Assembly: GCA_965115885.1 (NCBI GenBank)
Contig: OZ220479.1
Coordinates: forward strand, 558,001-622,000
DNA: 64,000 nucleotides
Reading direction: 5' to 3'
Origin: BD2-11 sp965115885
Lineage (GTDB): Bacteria > Gemmatimonadota > Gemmatimonadetes > Longimicrobiales > Gaopeijiaceae
The position numbers and the translations under genes are program-made. The notes beneath the pieces are model-generated. The model searched no databases and had not been told where the DNA came from. It was given only the letters and a program-made list of their open reading frames with translations. Below are positions 61,777-64,000 of the stretch, piece by piece (the stretch's first letter is position 1; each line of letters starts with the position of its first letter).

Positions 61777-62618
61777 CAGAAGACGATCCTCCAGTCGTTC
61801 CAGACGCCCATGGCGCACAGGCGCACGTAGACGTCGCTGAATCCCACCCAGACGAGGCTCGCCCAAGCCCAGAGCATGTGGCGGCCGTTGAGGCAACTCA
61901 CGTATCTGTGGACGCGCTTGCGCACCGGGCGCCCGGAGAGCTTGTCCAGCCCGCCCCCGACCAAGTGGCGCAGCGAATGGCATCCGAAGGTGTAGCCGCC
62001 CAGCAGCACGACGTTGGCCAGCAACACCAGCGATCCCACGCCGATCCCGAAGGTCTCGCCGCCGCCCGGGGCCTCGAACCGGAACCCTTTCCAAGCGTCG
62101 TAGGACAGGATGGCGATGAAGAGCACGGCCACGTAGAAGAAGTAACGGTGGACGTTCTGCAGGACGAGCGGAAAGGACTTCTCGCCCCGGTAGCCCGTGC
62201 GCGGCTCGCCGACCGCGCACGAGGGAGGATCGGCCCAGAAGGCTTTGTAGTAGGCGCCCCGGTAATAGTAGCAGGTGAGGCGAAAGCCCAAGGGCGCCCA
62301 GAGGATCAGGAAGGCGGGCGACCAGCGCAACCAGCCGAGCCAGGAGTCCGCCCACCACGCCGGCGCGCCCCCCAGCCAAGCGTGGTGGGAGTCGCCCAGC
62401 AGCTCGGGCGAATAGAACGGGGAGAGGTAGTTGCCGAAGGCGTAGTGCTCGCCTTGGAAGGCGGCCCAGGAGGAGTAGACGCCGAAAGCGGTCAGACCCG
62501 CGAAGACCGCCAGCGGTTGCGCCCACCACCGATCCCGACGTCCGGTGCGCCCCCACGGGCGCGGCGTGGGCAGGGGGGGCGGAGTGCGGACCGGGAGCGA
62601 GTTCGTGTCCGACGCCAT
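61776..62618 (-). CDS. sdhC: Succinate dehydrogenase cytochrome b/membrane anchor subunit
   Basis: A 280-residue membrane subunit encoded just ahead of sdhA with overlapping stop and start. Four to five hydrophobic segments are seen (PLAVFAGLTAFGVYSSWAAF, WSPAFLILWAPLGFRLTCYY, NVHRYFFYVAVLFIAILSYD, VGSLVLLANVVLLGGYTFGC, MLWAWASLVWVGFSDVYVRL). Several conserved-looking His (VHRYFF, CHSLRH, VHRYVS, GRHMLW) could ligate haem b. The single large anchor matches the fused cytochrome b type rather than separate SdhC and SdhD. I set the start at ATG 62618 (MASDTNSLPV); the longer frame upstream is Arg/Pro-rich and unlike the family. Confidence 0.85.
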   Translation of the reverse strand: MASDTNSLPVRTPPPLPTPRPWGRTGRRDRWWAQPLAVFAGLTAFGVYSSWAAFQGEHYAFGNYLSPFYSPELLGDSHHAWLGGAPAWWADSWLGWLRWSPAFLILWAPLGFRLTCYYYRGAYYKAFWADPPSCAVGEPRTGYRGEKSFPLVLQNVHRYFFYVAVLFIAILSYDAWKGFRFEAPGGGETFGIGVGSLVLLANVVLLGGYTFGCHSLRHLVGGGLDKLSGRPVRKRVHRYVSCLNGRHMLWAWASLVWVGFSDVYVRLCAMGVWNDWRIVF

Positions 62619-62897
62619 TCGCGAGTTCTCCTGCGCGCGCCCGTGCGGCGCTTCTTTCGTTTGGGACCCGAAGGCGCGCCCGTCGGTCATCCGCGCGGCG
62701 CGCGCGCCCTTCCGCGTTGCCGGAGGCGATCCCCGCAAACCCGGGGCGCCCGACGTGCAGAAGAATATCCCCGGCGCGGGCATTCGCCAATACGGAGCGA
62801 GGGACGCGCCGGAAAGGGAGGGAGTCCTGGCGAGCGGGCGCGGACGGGCTGCGGGATCGGTCCGGACAGGGAGAGCGGGCGATCTCCGAAGCGCGCG

Positions 62898-63611
62898 TCA
62901 GGACGCCCCGAGCGCCCGGGCTCGGCGCCAGACGTCGTCGAACATCTCCCGGGTCAGCTTGCCGGTGAAAGTGTTCTGCTGGGAGGGATGGTAGGAGGCC
63001 AGGACGGTCAGGTCCGCACGGAGGGGCACCTCCCGCATGTGGCCGAAGCGGGGAAGGGGGCGGGGCAGCGTCTCGCCCCGGTCGCGCAACAGACGGAGCA
63101 CCGCCGAGAACGCGAAGGCGCCCAGCGCGACCGCCACGCGCAGATTGGGTAGCAGCGCCCACTCGCGCTCGAGGAACGTTCCGCAGGTGTCGCGCTCGGT
63201 CGGGGTGGGGCGGTTGCCGGGGGGCGCGCAGCGGACCGCCGCGGTGATCCAGGCGCCCCGCAGGACGAGGCCGTCGGCGCGCGAGACCGAATTCGGCCGG
63301 GTGGCCAAGCCCGAGCGGTGGAGCGCCGGATAGAGCATGTCGCCCGAGCGGTCGCCGGTGAACATGCGGCCGGTGCGGTTGGAGCCGTGCGCGCCGGGCG
63401 CTAGCCCCACGACCGCCAGCCAAGCGGCCGGGTCTCCGAATCCGGGCACCGGTCGGCCCCAGTACTCCTCTCCGGCGTAGGCGGCCCGCTTCTCGCGCGC
63501 GACCTGCTCCCGCCACTCCACCAGCCGCGGGCACCGGCGGCAGACGCTCACCTCGGCGGCGAGGGCGGCGAGGAGGCGGGGCGAGGATGCGGTCGGCGGG
63601 GGCGGGTTCAC
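62898..63611 (-). CDS. Family 5 (type B) uracil-DNA glycosylase with an iron-sulfur cluster
   Basis: A 237-residue base-excision repair enzyme that removes uracil and other deaminated bases from DNA. Motif A is GLAPGAHGSNRTGRMFTGDR with SGDML, and motif B is SYHPSQQNTFTGKLT; both match the UdgB group, which has no Asp/Asn catalytic residue in motif A. Four Cys for a [4Fe-4S] cluster are CRRC near the N-terminus, RCAPPGNRPT and RDTC. GTG at 63611 is used; it overlaps the selD stop (GTGA), so it is coupled to selD. GC-rich genomes often carry this glycosylase, which suits the risk of cytosine deamination. Confidence 0.93.
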   Translation of the reverse strand: MNPPPPTASSPRLLAALAAEVSVCRRCPRLVEWREQVAREKRAAYAGEEYWGRPVPGFGDPAAWLAVVGLAPGAHGSNRTGRMFTGDRSGDMLYPALHRSGLATRPNSVSRADGLVLRGAWITAAVRCAPPGNRPTPTERDTCGTFLEREWALLPNLRVAVALGAFAFSAVLRLLRDRGETLPRPLPRFGHMREVPLRADLTVLASYHPSQQNTFTGKLTREMFDDVWRRARALGAS

Positions 63612-64000
63612 CGAGCGGGCCCGGTGCGCAGATGCAACGCCCCCGGCGTCCCCGAGCCCGCATCCGGCGCCAGCACCGTGCCGATCGCGGCCGATCGCGG
63701 GCAACCGGCGGCGCGCAGGGCGTCCACGCACGCTTCGGCCCGTTCGGCCGGGACGCTGGCGAGCAGCCCTCCCGCCGTCTGCGGGTCGGCTAGAAGCTGG
63801 ACGGCGGGATCGTCGAGCGTCCCGCCCGCGCGCGCCGCCTCCAGCGCGCGCAGGTTCTGGGGCTGGAGCGAGGAGAAGACGCCGATCCGGGCGAGGTCGA
63901 GCGCTCCGTCCAGCAACGGGACGTCGGCGAGGTCGAGCGAGACCTCCACCCCCGACGCGCGCGCCATCGCGCGCAGGTGGCCGGCGAGCCCGAAGCCGGT
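63608..64000 (-). CDS. selD: Selenide, water dikinase (selenophosphate synthetase), C-terminal part
   Basis: About 131 C-terminal residues; the gene runs off the right end of the window. It reads TGFGLAGHLRAMARASGVEV, then DLADVPLLDGALDLARIGVF and LLADPQTAGGLLASVPAERA, which are the AIRS C-domain phrases typical of SelD. The enzyme makes monoselenophosphate from selenide and ATP for selenocysteine and 2-selenouridine. The ATP- and Sec/Cys-bearing N-terminus lies outside. Its stop overlaps the start of the uracil-DNA glycosylase gene. Its presence implies that the organism uses selenium, though no selenoprotein gene is seen here. Confidence 0.9.
   Translation of the reverse strand, partial: TGFGLAGHLRAMARASGVEVSLDLADVPLLDGALDLARIGVFSSLQPQNLRALEAARAGGTLDDPAVQLLADPQTAGGLLASVPAERAEACVDALRAAGCPRSAAIGTVLAPDAGSGTPGALHLRTGPAR

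Overview
This window is a stretch of GC-rich bacterial chromosome with three SusC/SusD-type outer-membrane receptor pairs, TonB-receptor plug and carboxypeptidase-regulatory-like domains, DUF1552 and ankyrin proteins, and a DUF5117-type metalloprotease. This combination, at this base composition and with receptor segments of the form 'GTAGAARRREIGNSIAQINVAE', is what I would expect from Gemmatimonadota, possibly a marine or host-associated lineage. That placement is inferred from gene content; no rRNA gene or other phylogenetic marker lies in the window.

Layout. 1-840: 3' part of a class III aminotransferase gene. 890-1770: relic of a tyrosine recombinase. 1770-9174: SusCD pair 1, phosphate acetyltransferase, an alanine/glycine:cation symporter and a small membrane protein. 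9650-11570: a visibly lower-GC island encoding an ABC-type AAA ATPase followed 3 nt later by a PIN-domain nuclease, the best candidate for an undescribed (probably defence) module. 11880-14470: P1-family peptidase plus cupin, and a lipoprotein cyclophilin on the other strand. 14750-18951: SusCD pair 2. 19120-22440: DUF1552 Tat-exported protein and an exported ankyrin protein. 22440-35705: accessory surface region with tandem palindromes, an 8-bp tandem repeat, a 1563-residue repeat lipoprotein with an unusual internal codon dialect, a truncated IS3-family element with a REP-like hairpin, a seven-FN3-domain protein ending in an outer-membrane barrel, a beta-propeller protein and a small Cys/Ala-rich protein. 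35706-36728: about 1 kb without a recognisable gene. 36729-43101: a cox-like cluster in order S-L-M-D-E (molybdenum hydroxylase of the form II CO dehydrogenase/aldehyde oxidase type with MoxR and VWA accessory proteins). 43179-44507: single-haem c-type protein. 44781-49148: SusCD pair 3 on the minus strand. 49291-56162: a small lipoprotein, then a translationally coupled run of squalene/phytoene synthase, class V aminotransferase and zinc metalloprotease, then a beta-propeller lipoprotein. 56355-59187: a receptor-like plug protein with a membrane tail in place of a barrel, and a MATE transporter. 59210-62618: succinate dehydrogenase sdhC-sdhA-sdhB. 62898-64000: family 5 uracil-DNA glycosylase coupled to selD, which runs off the window.

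How the genes fit together. The economy suggested is aerobic heterotrophy on imported polymers or peptides (SusCD receptors, P1 peptidase, metalloprotease, amino-acid symporter), with a complete succinate dehydrogenase and a molybdenum hydroxylase able to feed electrons to respiration. Many genes overlap by 1 or 4 bases (ATGA, GTGA, TAATG), so operons are tight. The stretches longer than 300 bases without a recognised gene coincide with recombinase or IS relics, hairpins or unexplained sequence.
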